DNA of 64,000 nt from Oryza sativa Japonica Group. Lineage: Eukaryota; Streptophyta; Magnoliopsida; Poales; Poaceae. The stretch is taken from NCBI RefSeq assembly GCF_034140825.1, contig NC_089039.1, positions 19,557,501 to 19,621,500 on the forward strand, written 5' to 3'. Below the pieces are notes generated by a model. That model was not told where the DNA came from. It was given only the letters and a program-made list of their open reading frames with translations, and did no database searches. This document shows, one piece after another, positions 1 through 12,121 of the stretch (within the stretch, counting starts at the first letter, position 1; every line of letters begins with the position of its first letter). The position numbers were made by a program, and so were the translations under genes.

Positions 1-619
1 TGTACAACCATAGAGACATGGAGCCTTCGTCATTGTCGAATAGAATTTTCTTGAAATCAATACTAAGAAAAGAATATTAGATAGAAATAGCCCCCGAGCG
101 AACGCTCAAAGGGTAACATGTTATAATATAACATACTAGTGAATTGAATGTACAGACCAGTGTTTTGTATATGAGCGTCTTCTCTCTTACCGACTCCGAT
201 CAGTCAGTTTGTGGAGTCATACACTCTCCCTAGCCCCCAGCCTTGTCGTCGGAGAATTGTTCTCGGATGATAAGGCTCTTGGACCTTTGACCTGCCTTGG
301 TTGAACAAGCACTGATCCTAGCCCCAAGCCGTGAAGTTGGAAATTCCATTTCCGATTACACAGCTTGGTTAATACGCACGGCGAGAACTATTACACGACC
401 AGATCTTACATGGTCTTTCGTCTCTAAAGGATCCGACAAGGCCTTATCGGCTCTGGGCGTCCCTAGCCGAAGTTCCCTTAGGTTCCTCGGAGGCCTTGTC
501 AAGACGGCGTAAAGGGACATTAGGATAGGTTTCAACGCTAGGTGTCATCTGGGTAAGGGATCTCTGGGTAAAACACTTGGTGATCTTGTGCTCCTGATAT
601 CAACTTTGTTGAAGCAGGG

Positions 620-1135
620 GTAATGGGAGAATCGCTACACCTCTGGTCGAGGACCAAGCAGTAGTCGTAACTCGACCACTTGGGAGAAACACTACACCGC
701 TGGTTGAGGACCAGGAAGTAGTCGTAACTCGACCACTTGAAGTGGAAACAATGGGAGAAACGCTGCATCGCTGGTCGAGGACCAGGAAGTAGTCGTAACT
801 CGACCACTTGAAGTGGAAACAATGGGAGAAACGCTGCATCGCTGGTCGAGGACCAGGCAGTAGTCGTAACTCGATCACTTGAAGTGGAAACAGTGGGAGA
901 AACGCTACATCGCTGGTCGAGGACCAGGCAGTAGTCGTAACTCGACCACTTAAAGTGGAAGTAGTAGGAGAAACGCTACATCGCTGGTCGAGGACCAGAC
1001 AGTAGTCGTAACTCAACCACTTAAAGTGGAAGTAGTGGGAGAAACACTACATCGCTGGTCGAGGACCAGGCAGTAGTCGTAACTCGACCACTTGAAGTGG
1101 AAACAGTGGGAGAAACGCTACATCGCTACGTTTTA
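620..1135. repeat. 71-bp tandem repeat array, about 7-8 units
   Basis: The core GCTGGTCGAGGACCAG recurs at about 699, 770, 841, 912, 983, 1054 and 1125, exactly 71 bp apart. An extra left unit at about 642 is 57 bp from the next because 14 bp are missing. Each unit has the palindrome-like CTGGTCGAGGACCAG, then GTAGTCGTAACTCGACCACT and a purine-rich tail. The array lies inside the gypsy-type fragment. Units differ by only a few bases, so it expanded by replication slippage or unequal exchange. Confidence 0.95.
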
Positions 1136-2135
1136 CTGGTTCGAGAACCAGAAGTAGGAGTCTCTTAATCACCTATAGGGGCGCTAAAGTTGGTTTATTA
1201 CATGTGCATATCATGTGGCCAGCATGACTCACATACCCAACTTATAGCATATCCGGATGTCCGCTCGCAATCATGTCGGGTGATCAAACCGACGGCATTT
1301 GCGAGGAATTATCCGTTAACAATCTTTTCTCGAGTAGTCCAGCCATGGCCGGTGCTATGAGATAGGTCGTCGGTCTTCGTTGGTAAGTTGGGTGCGACGA
1401 CTCCGCATTTGTCGAGAATGTTCTCGATAGTGGGGTGTACTCGATCACAACCTACTCGAGTGCTCAAATGTTCCTGAAAAATATTTTCTAGAAGGCAAGA
1501 CATATAGCAGAGAATATCGAGTATGTACTCAAAAACTGCATAGATCTTCTAGTATTATCAGGATATAACGAGCAGATGTAAATATCAGGCATTATGTAAA
1601 CCGTAAGCAAGCATGATTTATACGGAAGAAAATAGAGCAAGCCCTCAGCATTAAACCGTAGTCGATTTAACATCGGGGACACTCGCGCAATAGATATTGT
1701 ATAAAAAACATGCTCTAGGTAAACATAATAAATTATAGATCTGACAATGTTGTATGATCTGAATAGGTACGATAAATTGCAAATAAAATATTGCGTACCT
1801 TTGTAGATACATGCCGGACGTATCTACGAAATTAGTAGATCAATTTGAAAAACCAATCTACCAATTACCTTATTGCGTACTCGTTCGACATCATATGATC
1901 TGACATCTTTTGGTACGCCGTGTATCTTGAGGCTTGGATGATCTCGATAGACCGAGTTATCGATGACGACGATGGTTTCGATCTGGTCGGAAAATGTACT
2001 TCAGTTGGGTTAGATCTCCTCACAGCCGAAGTCGTCGAGTAGCTTATTGTTGGAGAATCCATCTCTTGAACCCATCTCGTCGAAATCCTGAAGCACCAAA
2101 GTCCCCCTACCTGGCGCGCCACTGTCGACGTTTGA

Positions 2136-2822
2136 TGTCACGACTATGGTATTTGGACAGTATAGGGATCGTTGGTACTAGGATATACGCGAGACTGAGG
2201 TAAAAGAGACGGAGACGAGGATTTTTATACAAGTTCGGACCCCTGAATTGTCAGGTAATAACCCTACATCCTGTTGGCCGGAGCCGATATTGCTCTTATT
2301 CATGATAATCACACCAATACACTATTTGGGGTAGCCTATCTAACTGTTGTCAACATGGCGGTCTGACGATCTGACTCGTAGTCGACAATAGGGTAGCCTT
2401 TCTCCTCGAATCCGTGCCCGGCGAGATCAGAGATGGCGCTTTCGTTTCTCCTGACAGTATCCGGAGACACCGTAGGGTACTAGCCGTGCTTATCCCTGAA
2501 GTCGATATCCGGCGGCGTGTCTTGGCGTATGTAGGCTTCTATGCTGATTGTGTTGGGTGTTGATTGTCTCGTGTCCCCTCTCCTCCTAGGGGGGCTTGTA
2601 TTTATACCCGTAGGTATCTCCTTGTCCAAGTTGAACTAGGGAACCCAATATGAATACAATCCAAGTAGTCCTCGTCGTTTCCATGTAGAACTCTGGTTGT
2701 CTTTCCTTATCCGGAACTCCTCTTATATCCGAAGGTTGCTTCCGTATAGGACATGGTATGTGGTGGGTCCTGCCGAGATTTAGTCAACTACTATTAGGTA
2801 TGTGGTATCCATAATCCTGACA
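2136..2822 (-). mobile_element. LTR of the gypsy-type fragment
   Basis: The segment is 687 bp and bounded by TGTCA at 2136 and TGACA at 2818-2822, a perfect 5-bp inverted terminus of the TG...CA type. The primer-binding-like site lies just left of it, so on the minus strand this is the 5' LTR. It is a fossil; no function is inferred. Confidence 0.7.
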
Positions 2823-3137
2823 GTGCTAAGAGCGCCGTTAGTCGAGCAACCTGCGTGGGGGAGCGTGCTGGCACAGACTCACCCATTAGGAATCCCCATA
2901 AAAAATTCCCGTGGTTAGACCCAATCCACTGAAAAAGAAAATGAACAGGGCCTCCGGTGGCCACACTCCCTGCGACTCTCAGTAGATCGATGCTGCCCCG
3001 ACATAGAGTATTAAAAAACTATGGGTTTGGGCCCATGATGATCTTGCACATATATATTTATTGTCCCAAACCTAGCATTCCATATATGAAATATAGCTAT
3101 ATATATAAGAGGAGACTCACTATTCTACGCTGAGGAT
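2823..3137. other. No gene seen; spacer between two old elements
   Basis: This is an AT-rich stretch with short TATA-like runs near 3050-3105. I see no open reading frame of note, no repeat unit and no RNA gene. It separates the gypsy LTR from the fold-back element. Confidence 0.5.
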
Positions 3138-3252
3138 GAAAGGACAAATGAGAAAGGTGCCCCTTCACGGAATTAAATTTGAAAATATACTGTTGATTTG
3201 GTTTTTTCTCAAAAATATTAGGGATAAATTTTTTTTGCAGAATTATACCGTC

Positions 3253-3405
3253 CGTCTCACACAAACATTGTGCGAAAATGATGTGGACGTGACGACACGA
3301 ACGGTCTCGTGCGACGATACCGGGAACCGTCGGTCTGACACAAACATTATGCGAAAATGATATGGATGTGACGACACGGGCGGTCTCGTGGGACGATATA
3401 TACCG
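3253..3405. repeat. 79-bp direct repeat, two units
   Basis: The motif ACACAAACATT followed by GCGAAAATGAT and the CGTGACGACACG/GGTCTCGTG block occurs from about 3259 and again from about 3338, 79 bp apart. Degenerate inverted copies lie at 3700-3805. The repeat is an internal subunit of the fold-back element. Confidence 0.8.
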
Positions 3406-3805
3406 GGAGACCGCACGAGTGTCGCGAGGTGTCGCGGGACGAAATAGCGAGACCGGTCGGTCTCGCATTAGCAGCGAGCGAGACCGTGCGGCTGATTCAA
3501 TTTTGTTTAATTACCTTGATTAGTGATTAATTAACTATCAATTAAACGCTAATCAAGGTATTACTCATTAATTATTATTAATTAATCGCTAATGAGGTGA
3601 TTAGTCATTAATTAAGCGGAAGCTCAGCAGAGAAGCCGTTCGCTCTCACTGTTTGCTCGCCCGAGACCGCACAGTCTCGCCACGATACCGCACGGTCTCA
3701 CGTCATCCTCGTGCGAGACTTACATGTGTCGTCACGCCCACGTCACTCTCGCCGTATCGCGCGGTCTCGCGTCATCCTCGTGCGAGACTGTCCGTGTCGT
3801 CACGC

Positions 3806-6800
3806 TGTAGCGCCCGTTCCGTCGTGGCGCCTAGCGGGAAAATGTAATTTCTAAAAACCCTAATTTCGAAATCTGTTTCCTTGCTTATTGTCTAGTGTCC
3901 GTGCCATTCCGGATCTCAAATCCCCGATCGATCGTCAAGTTCAATCCCGAATCAAAATCCTTCCCAAATCAAATCCCTCCGCAAAAGTCTATTTCGCCTC
4001 CCTTAGGTTCGATGGGCCGAATTCCTCTCGGCCCATCTCCCCCTCCCTCCCCATCTCTCTCTCTCTCTCTCCCTCTCCCCCGCTCTGCCCGTGCGCTGCG
4101 CACGCGTGCGCGTGAGCCGCGCCGAGCCGAGCGCCCTCCACTCTCGCTGCCGCTTCCCGCCGACGCCGCCCAAATCGTCGCGCCGCCCGTTGCTTCCCGC
4201 GCGCGCGCGCGCCGTGGTGGCCGACCGCCTGGTCGCCGCCGCCGTCAGCCTCTGCCGTGCCTGTCCGCGCCTGCCGTCCGTGTCGCCGCTCCGCTCCACA
4301 CCACCCCCGCCGTCATCGCCGTCGTCACAACCCAGCCCCGCCACTCCGCGCGCTAGCTTCCAAGGGACAGAGGCAGAGCTCCCCCCCTCTGCTGCGTCGC
4401 CCTCTCTTCTTCCCCAAAGTGGCAAGGGGGCAAGCCCCTTTTCCCTCCTCCTTTTTCCCTTTTCTCTCCCGTCGGCGTCATTTCCCCCCTGTCGCCGCTT
4501 TGGCCGCGACCGCCGAGCGCTAGCTCCCTCCCTTGACAGCCCTAGGTCGGTTCCCAAACCGACGTTGCCATCCTATAAAGCCCAGGCGCCCTCTCTCCCT
4601 TCTCCTCTCGTTTTGTCCCATCGCCTCCACTCCATTGTCGCCGCCTCCCATGCTCTGTTCGCCATTCGCCGTCGCGCGTGTCGGAGGAGCCGGCACGAGC
4701 GAGGACACGGAAGGGGACTCCGGGCGCGCTCTCTTCTTCCTCTTCCCCGGCACGAGGCCGGAGAGATCGCTCCCATGCCGTCAGCCTCTCGTCACAGCGC
4801 CCCGCCTCATCTCGGTAGTGCATTCCCCCATTCTCCCTCCTCGATCCATCTCCTCCCCTTAGACTCGGTTAGTAGCGTGTGTAGTACCCCAGTAGCTAGC
4901 TGGCGTCGCCCCGACTGCTGCCGTCGCTCGCCGTGTGCTCGCCGCCATCGCCGCCCGAGCTCGGAAGCGTCTCTCGTCGCCGGCCTCCCTCGATGCGTTT
5001 CCTCCTAATCCGGCGCAAGGGGTGGGTTCCCGTAGCCGCGTAGATGCTCTCACCGCCGGGAATCGGTCCCTCATGACCTCGTCGCCGTTTCCCCCTTTTC
5101 TCTCCGCCGGTTGCCGCCGCCGCAATCCGCCGCCGACGGACTCCCTCCGGCGAATCCAAGCCGTTGGCTCGCTCCCTCTCGTTCTCCCTCGTCATCCCGG
5201 TGTACGCCCCGTCGCCCCTCGTCGTCGCACGGCGTCCCGGAGAAACCGTCGCCGCCCGCCGTCCATTCGAGGCCGGCGCCTTCGTCTTCCTCCAGCCGGC
5301 CCGCGTGGCAGCCACGTAGGCGCCACGTCGGAGCCACCTCGGCACGACCGGATCGGCTGACCCGGCCAGCCGCTCCCTCCGTTTCCCCCCTCCCCCATGC
5401 GCATGGTCCGCGGTGAGCCATGAGGCTGCGCGTGGGCCCGCCGCATCCGCGTCCTCCGCGAACCGCGCGCATGCGCCGCGCCTCCCCTCCCCAAACCCTA
5501 GCACGCCCCGCGTGCTCCTCGCTCACGGTGAGCCGAGTCACCGACAAGCGGGTCCCACCCGGGACCACGCAAGGTGGACCCGGCCCATCGGCTTCCTCTC
5601 TTCCCCCCGCCCGTGCGCGTGCCTTGGGCCGCCTTCTTGGGCCGGCCGGCCCATTAAGGTCTGCCGAGCCGCTCCTTTCTCTCGGGCCGCGCCCTAGCCG
5701 CCCGTGGGAAGTCTAATTCCCCTCCCTCCTTCTTTTCTTTTCTTTTCTTTTCTTTTCAAAAATAATTTAAATAAATCCTTTTTCCTTTAGACCAAAAATC
5801 CAATAATCTTAGAAATTCAATATCTTCCCAACCGTAAGGCCGTTTGACTCCATTCAACTTCCAAAATTCCTCAAATTTCGAGATCTATCTAATGGCACGC
5901 TTAGAGGTCATTAATAGGGCTTAATTTTCACTGTTTGTTGAGTTGTCCCGTTTCGCGTGTAGTTTCGGAGCCCGAAGACCCGTAGTGCGAGGAATTCGAG
6001 GATCAAGCTCAAGATCTCGAGCAAGGCAAGCCACCTTTGAACATATTGAGCCTATATTTGAACTTAATTATATTGCTTGCAAAATATCATGCATTGATAG
6101 GATTGCACTTAATCTGTTTGCCCGTCTGCAAGGCAGACCGGTGGGCCTACCTAACTTGTTGCATCTGATCCTTCTATTGCTAATTGTTATATCATGTTCC
6201 CTTGTAACCACCTAGTTGTGCCTCGGTAATCGTGCACTCTGCACGAGTATCGACGGTCGCCTTCAAACTTAAAATCTGAGAAACATCTTGGGTAAAACTT
6301 GGGTTTTACAAAAGACTTGGAAAACCCGACACCTGGGTCGGTGCTTGCGAACTAAATGAATTTCCAAAATCGCGGACCGGGGAACGTACCGGGTGTACGG
6401 TTTCCCGCTCTTGCACTTAAGGACCGTTTCCTTGGAATTTCATCCGATCATAAGACAAGTGCGACCACATGGGTGGAATGGGACACCCCTGGCTGAGTAA
6501 ATTGCTAAGCGGGGGAGCCTTGATGCTGACAGACATGTGGATTCAACGGGGTGGTGTCGGAGAGAACCCCCGGGCTTCCTGGCACAGTATGGTCTGGGAC
6601 CTAACCTGTTGTTGGTCTGGGACCCCTCTCGTCGGCATATGGCAACCCTGTGTCTGCTCTCGAAATGCCTTGTCATGAAAACCTTTATGTCACCAGACGT
6701 GGCCGTTCTGCACGGGCTGGGTGATTCGGGTTAGTAATGTCGTGTGGGTAAAGTGTACCCCCTCTGCAGAGGTTATTAAACTGTTCGAACAGCCGTGCCC

Positions 6801-7533
6801 ACGGTCATGGGCGGATGTGAGGTGATTCCTAGCGTAGTTTTGTTTGCCTACTGCTTGTGAAATTTGCTGATGTGGTTTGGGTTCGATGTTTGGAAAATCT
6901 GCGGCTGATGGGATCAGCCAGGCCCGGGTGGCCGTTTGAAAGCTGTTGGCCGGGTGCCAATCTTGATCAATTCAAAAGACTGATACATTGCACATACTCC
7001 AACCGGACGAGACGCACTGTCTCATCCGTGTCGTTTGAGAAGCACTCACTTAGTTGTTTCAGAAAGGAGTTTAAATAAAACCTATTGCAAAAACAACAGC
7101 CTTTCCTTGAAGCCTGCATTAAACACTTAATTCCCCATGGCTTGCTGAGTACTCCCGTACTCACCCTTGCTCTATATAAATAATCTCCCCCCAGTTGCTG
7201 AAGAAGATGAAGCGGATCCCGCTGACGAGGAGTTCTTCCAGGAGCAAGTCGGCTACGATGAGTTTTAGGGTTTCGGCCTAGTTCCCAAGTCACGCCTGTG
7301 ATGTTTGGTCTAAGTCTTGGCTTCCGTTTCCCTTTTGTAATGCAGTTGTGAGCTCGGGATCTGTCCGCAGCCCAACATGACTGTACTCCTACTCTATAAT
7401 AAAGAGACCTCTGTTGCTGTGATATTCTGTCTTCCTGTGATACCAGCACTGTTTCCTGGGACTGGTATCGATTAACAGGTTAATTCGGAGCGTCACGGGC
7501 TAGTTCCACTCGGGGCTAGTTCGGGGCGTGACA
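3806..7533 (+). mobile_element. Solo LTR, about 3.7 kb, long-LTR Ty3/gypsy type
   Basis: The segment starts TGTAGCGCCCGTTCC and ends GGGGCGTGACA. It is flanked on both sides by CACGC (3801-3805 and 7534-7538), a perfect 5-bp target duplication. No internal region or second LTR is present, so it is best read as a solo LTR left by recombination between two LTRs. The 3728-bp length fits rice gypsy families with very long LTRs (Retrosat-2-like is a guess). The left half (4080-5710) is extremely GC/CpG rich, and a pentanucleotide TTTTC run lies at 5728-5757. Age cannot be dated without a second LTR, but the intact duplication argues against great age. Confidence 0.8.
5728..5757. repeat. TTTTC pentanucleotide microsatellite
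   Basis: About six tandem copies of a TTTTC unit lie inside the solo LTR, marking the switch from its GC-rich half to its AT-rich half. Confidence 0.9.
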
Positions 7534-7690
7534 CACGCCTACGTCACTCTCGCGCAATGGATGTGCGAGACTGATAGTATATTTCTGCTAAACAATTTAC
7601 ATCCTGAATATTTTTGAGAAAAAAAACAAATCAACAGTATATTTTCAAATTTAATTCCCCCTCCACATATCTCATGTATTCACTTTTACT

Positions 7691-9537
7691 AGAATTATGT
7701 AATCCCTCTTAGATTACTCAGTAGTAGGGGGGGGTCGTATAGTGTAGAGTATGTCTTCATTGGAGCCTTGGAGATCGTTTCAATATAGATTTGAGATTTT
7801 ATAATAATAAATTTGAGATCTTGTAACGAATATTTGGGTCTCTAAACAATCTCTATAATGAAAGGTTGTCACCTAGCTACAAAGTTGCAGATCTTATCAA
7901 AATCTACAATTTTATTATAAAGTTGTCCTTCATCAAACTTTATATGAAAAACTAAGTATAGATACGTGTTTTTCAAATTTTATTTCCAAATGTGAGTGAC
8001 TTAAATCGCCCGTCTGTGAAAATGTTGTCGCAAGTGGCTTAAGCGTTCGTTTCTGAAAATCGAATTTCACAAATATGTAGGTCTTGACCAGAGACTCCCT
8101 CCGCATTTTTTTTAAAAAAAAAACAGGTCTTCTTTTAACCCGCCTATAAAAATAAAGGGCAGTGTCTGCATAAAGAGGGGACATCCAAACAATATTCGTC
8201 TCTACAAAGGTTCCAAACTTCGAATCAAGTATTTGATTTACGATCAGGCAATATACTCCTAAAAAAGTTGTGAAGTATGTCCTTAATTGCAGCACTGCTG
8301 GGCGGCTGCATCGATCATGGGAAAATATAGTGCAAACTCCATATGAAATGCAAACCTAGAAACTATCATAAGATACATAGACAGGCATCTAAACAAATGG
8401 ACGTCCAAGTATCTCAAGAAGGGTGAGATCATGGGCCTAGACCACTTGTGCGGGATCTGAACAAATGAGCGTCCGAGTATCTCAAGAAGGGCCATGGGCC
8501 TAGACCACTAGTGCGATCGCCTAGAGCCTAGGCCGGTCAGGGGTCCATCACTAACCAATATAGCTAGCAGGACGTCATTAATTGTCCGCTCTAATGTCCA
8601 ACTCCCAAGTGGTTACACTTCATCACATCGTGACTAGGTTTTACGGTAAGGTACCGTGATCTTCTCAATTTTATATCTATTTAGTCTAAAAAAATTGGTT
8701 AGGATTTTGTTTTATTCTGGTTGTTTAATTTATTTCACAAGTTTAAGTGTATATCATGTTAGTATTGTTCACTTGTGCCACTTTAGACTATACATGGTTT
8801 ATAAAGTACTCTCTCCGTAGTGCAATATATACTCTCTCCGTAGGTGCAATATAAAGTCATAATTGTTGTCCTATCGCGGATGCTGATCATTCGGAAAAAA
8901 ATAAAAATCGTTGTCCTAGGTTTGTCCCCGTTCCTGGACCTTCCTGAATCCCGGTAAGTACGTACGTTCCCTGCGCCGTGGACGCGCGTACATCTGACAA
9001 TTTTGCACACAGCACACATGTATACTAATGGGAATTCTGCACGTTGCTACGAGAAAACTGTATAACAAAATAGTATTGATGAGTTGTAAAATTTAATTTT
9101 CTTACTATATAATTTTCTTTCATATGTTCTCTATAGTCTATATATGTTACCCTGATCAATTATCCAACGATTATAAATGATTGTGATGTACAGTGTTGCT
9201 TTTTGAGAAGATAGACAATTTGAATTCTTGATGAATCATTAAAAGCTAAAAATAGCCGAAATGATGCGACTTCATAATAGAAAAAAAAGTTAAATATATA
9301 TGTATGGGCATGTTTAGATTGTAACTAAAATAAACATTAACAAGTTTTGTCAATGCTAAAATTTTGGCAATGGCAAGATTTCTTATGTATTGACTAAATT
9401 TGGTAATAAACTAAACGTAGATATTGTTTTTTAACTTTGCGAAACAAATATATTATGGTTGAAAATGACATCAAACAGGCTCTATGGTTCTGGAGTTCCG
9501 TGCACACAGCACCGCTCGCTAGCTCCCTCCGTCCCGC
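7691..9537. other. Intergenic DNA, no gene seen
   Basis: This is AT-rich sequence between the transposon block and the first hydrolase gene. Apart from the 68-bp duplication at 8392-8519 and a short duplicated TACTCTCTCCGTAG motif near 8808-8845, I see nothing coding or structured. Short frames here show no family similarity that I recognise. Confidence 0.5.
8392..8519. repeat. 68-bp tandem duplication
   Basis: AACAAATG followed by CGTCC, AGTATCTCAAGAAGGG and ATGGGCCTAGACCACT starts at 8392 and again at 8460. The second unit lacks a few bases. It is a local two-copy repeat. Confidence 0.85.
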
Positions 9538-9679
9538 TACCTATATATATCTCCATCTCGAGTGCCTGGATCACATCAGCAAATTAATCAACGGGCTCAA
9601 GCGTTAACACACACACACACCGATCACCGAACACGTCTGAATTCGCCACGGGCGACGCGCCGCCGCCGGATTCACGAGG
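9538..9679 (+). promoter_or_regulatory. Core promoter and 5' leader of the first hydrolase gene
   Basis: A TATATATA box lies near 9542-9550, about 130 bp before the start codon. The leader has a CA-dinucleotide run (about 9607-9620). The leader of the second hydrolase gene shares CAAATTAAT.AACGGG and the ACACACACCGATCA stretch, and has a TATATATA box near 14440. The duplication therefore included the promoter. Confidence 0.55.
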
Positions 9680-11931
9680 ATGCTAGTCCGCTGCCTCCTC
9701 GTCGTCGCCCTCGCCGCCGTCGTGGCCGCCGCCGCTGGGCGCCTCGCCTTGGCCAAGGAGAATAACGGCGGCCGTGGGAGATGGCAAGTGTACTCGCCGG
9801 CGCCGTCGCCGCAGAAGCACCCGTGCCTGGAGAACCCGCCGAACATGACGGAGAACACGGGCGGGGAGGCCGGCGACGTCGTCCACGGCTACGGCGGCCT
9901 GGAGTGCTACGCCACCGGCTCCCGCCGCTCCGGCGGCCGCGCCGTCATCCTCGTCTCCGACTACTACGGTCGGTGCAGCAGCATGTGCATGCCTGCATGC
10001 CTTCCCGGAGACACTAGCCACTAGAGCTATGTTAGGCTAGCTTAGCGACGACATTTACATTGTCCACACGAATCGGATAATTAAAATTAATCCTCTTCGT
10101 CTAATTATTGTGGCTAACATTAATTGGCGCTTCATCTTCTGCAGGTTTCCGAGCACCAAAACTGAGGTACTCACGTTTGCACAGAATATGAACTTATGCG
10201 CTATGAAGTGACGGATTCAAAAAGAAATAGCATTAGAGTCTGAGCAAACTAGATAGAATTACAGTCCCCCTTTCATCTATATATGGTAATCTCATAGTCT
10301 TCACGCTAGTAGTGGGGGCTCAAGATCACGCCGCCCCCGTGCTGGATCCACCCCTACGATCATCGATCAAATCGCAAAAACTACTTCATGTCTTCATCAC
10401 ACAAGCAACAGGCTGTCGTGAAGCTGAGTTCGTTCACAACTCATTTGTGCATTTGTTTTTTGTTTTCGTTTTCCCATTTGGTTGGGCTGAAGGAAAATAG
10501 CGGACAAAGTTGCATACCAGCTTGGATGCTACGTTGTGGTTCCTGATTTGTTGTTCGGGGACCCTTACACCGATGATCCAGCGAGGCCATTTGAGGAGTG
10601 GATCAAGACACACTCTCCGGTTTGTTTCTTTTCTTTGATCCCCGTGCCTTTCCAATCTTTTTGTTTTGCCTCTCTGATTCCTTTTGTCACCTCTAGAAAA
10701 AATATATGAAAAAAAAACCCTGTAATTGCTAGCTCCAGTACAATTTACGCAAAGATTCTGTATCGCAGAAGATGATTCGTACTAAAAACGCCATCTTTTT
10801 TTCATCTGAATTTGAACTGAATCACTTTTTTTTTCTAATGAAGGATATTAATTTGTTCCGTAATGTTGCTCTCCATTTCAGGTTGAAGCAGCTGAAAAGA
10901 CTAAACCGCTTATTGCGGCTCTGAAGAAGGATGGGACGTCTACTGTTGGAGTTGGAGGTTACTGCTGGGGTGGTGAGTTATTCAGTTAAATCCATGAGCA
11001 TAAAACATTCAGACATGACATGAACCAGTAACCGAGCCAGAAATTGCTAAAGACTGGAACTAACGGTTCAACTAATGAATTGTTTGTTTCCTTTAAAATT
11101 TTCATGGTGATTTAAGAGAATTTGTACATGATTTTGGAGAAGCATAGGGCACAAGCTCTAGCTGCCTTAGGCTTGCCTCCACTCCTGACATGAACAGTTC
11201 TTATTGAATCAAAGTAGAATGGATCTTTTTTTTTTCATTTTGTGCCTGCAGGAATGTGTTCATTCTTTGAATTCTGAGTTTCTAAATATGCTTTTATGTA
11301 TCAAACCTTCCTCTTTCATTCTTGACAGGAAAGGTGGCCGTGGAGCTATCAAAGACTGAAGAAACCAAAGCGGTTGTCATTTCGCATCCCGCGCTAGTGG
11401 TTGTAGATGACATGAAAGGTACAGATAATCGATCTTGTTCTGGCATTTTCACTCACTTAGCCTTATATTGTTCAGTTATTATCTCTCAAATTTTCTGAGT
11501 TCTTGTGATGTTCAGAGGTCAAATGTCCCATTGAAATCCTTGGGGGTGAGCTTGATACCATCTCTCCACCACAGCTAATACACCAGTTGGAGGATGCCTT
11601 AGATCAGAACAAAAGGGCAAGTTCCAACTGATTTCATTTTTATTTTCATTTGCTCTGTAATTGCAGTTGCAGATTGGCGACCCTGATCAGATGATTTAAC
11701 TCAACCAAATTAGCTCGGCCTGAAACGATCATGTGATGTGTGTTGAACTCATTCATCTTGTTGGTTGCATGTATGCAGGTTCATCACTTGGTGAAGATCT
11801 TCCCGGATGCGCCCCATGGCTTCGCCTGCAGATACAACGCTACCGACCCGTTCGCCGTCAAAACTGCAGAAGAAGCTCGTGCTGACATGGTCAAATGGTT
11901 TGACAAGTATCTGGAGATCATGAAGCGGTGA
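9680..11931 (+). CDS. Dienelactone hydrolase family protein, secreted, copy A
   Basis: Alpha/beta hydrolase of the dienelactone hydrolase family. Grass relatives are often annotated as endo-1,3;1,4-beta-D-glucanase, but the natural substrate is uncertain. Exons: 9680-9968, 10145-10166 (a 22-nt micro-exon), 10493-10619, 10882-10972, 11329-11418, 11516-11616 and 11779-11931; these give 290 aa. The first ~25 residues form a hydrophobic signal peptide, suggesting the cell wall or secretory path. The expected triad is visible: Cys in [10 protein letters not shown], Asp in GGELDT, and His in APHGF. Intron 6 begins with GC (AAAAGG|GCAAGT) instead of GT. This is the only donor that keeps the frame, and copy B has GT at the same place. 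An AATAAA signal lies near 12092. It is tandem with copy B, in the same orientation. Confidence 0.9.
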
Positions 11932-12121
11932 AAGATTCAGTTGCACGGTTCCTTGGACTTGGATATCCAATACTACTAAATAAGAAGAAAATGAACCACT
12001 AGGCGCCTCATGTATCCAGTAAATTACAAACCAATTATTTGGCTTACAGTTTCATCAAAATTTTCCTGCCTGAAGCATATGATGAAAAGCAATAAAGCAA
12101 AGAAAAGCTATATAGGTTGGG

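Larger units (their letters stand above)
1..2822 (-). mobile_element. Ty3/gypsy-type LTR retrotransposon fragment, runs off the left edge
   Basis: Read on the minus strand, an LTR (2136-2822) is followed by a primer-binding-like region near 2105-2123 with TGGCGCGCCAGGTAGGGG, a sequence I know from rice Ty3/gypsy elements. Internal DNA then continues left to the window edge. I see no gag or pol similarity in the 2.1 kb of internal DNA present, so it may be a non-autonomous type, or the coding part may lie outside the window. It looks broken or incomplete here. The second LTR is not visible, so age and target duplication cannot be judged. The family is not assigned. An internal 71-bp tandem array is listed separately. 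Confidence 0.7.
3138..7690. mobile_element. Fold-back (long inverted repeat) DNA element, split by a solo LTR
   Basis: Left-end sequence at about 3160-3240, containing AAATTTGAAAATATACTGTT, reappears inverted at about 7590-7660. Further in, the CGTGACGACACG/GGTCTCG-type sequence of 3250-3400 reappears inverted at 3700-3805 and 7534-7570. Taking out the LTR at 3806-7533 leaves an imperfect palindrome of roughly 0.8 kb with an AT-rich centre (about 3490-3620). This is the structure of a non-autonomous fold-back element, possibly Mutator-like. Outer limits are approximate and no target duplication was found. Confidence 0.65.

Noticed and set aside
600-1016. 138-aa minus-strand frame of repeated SSYDYFLVLDQRCS-like units
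   Set aside because: This is translation of the 71-bp tandem repeat. Because 71 is not a multiple of three, the frame changes from unit to unit, so no protein repeat is maintained.
620-1135. CRISPR-like appearance of the regular repeat array
   Set aside because: Units are directly tandem without unique spacers, the genome is a plant nucleus, and the array sits in a retrotransposon.
4091-5008. 305-aa open frame on the plus strand and several overlapping GC-rich frames on both strands (4003-5716)
   Set aside because: They lie inside the solo LTR in extremely GC-rich DNA where stops are rare. Composition is Pro/Ser/Arg-dominated, no domain is seen, and frames overlap on both strands.
9683-10021. 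112-aa antisense frame over hydrolase copy A exon 1, and a similar one over copy B
   Set aside because: These are shadows of GC-rich coding exons; codon bias and the known protein support the plus strand.
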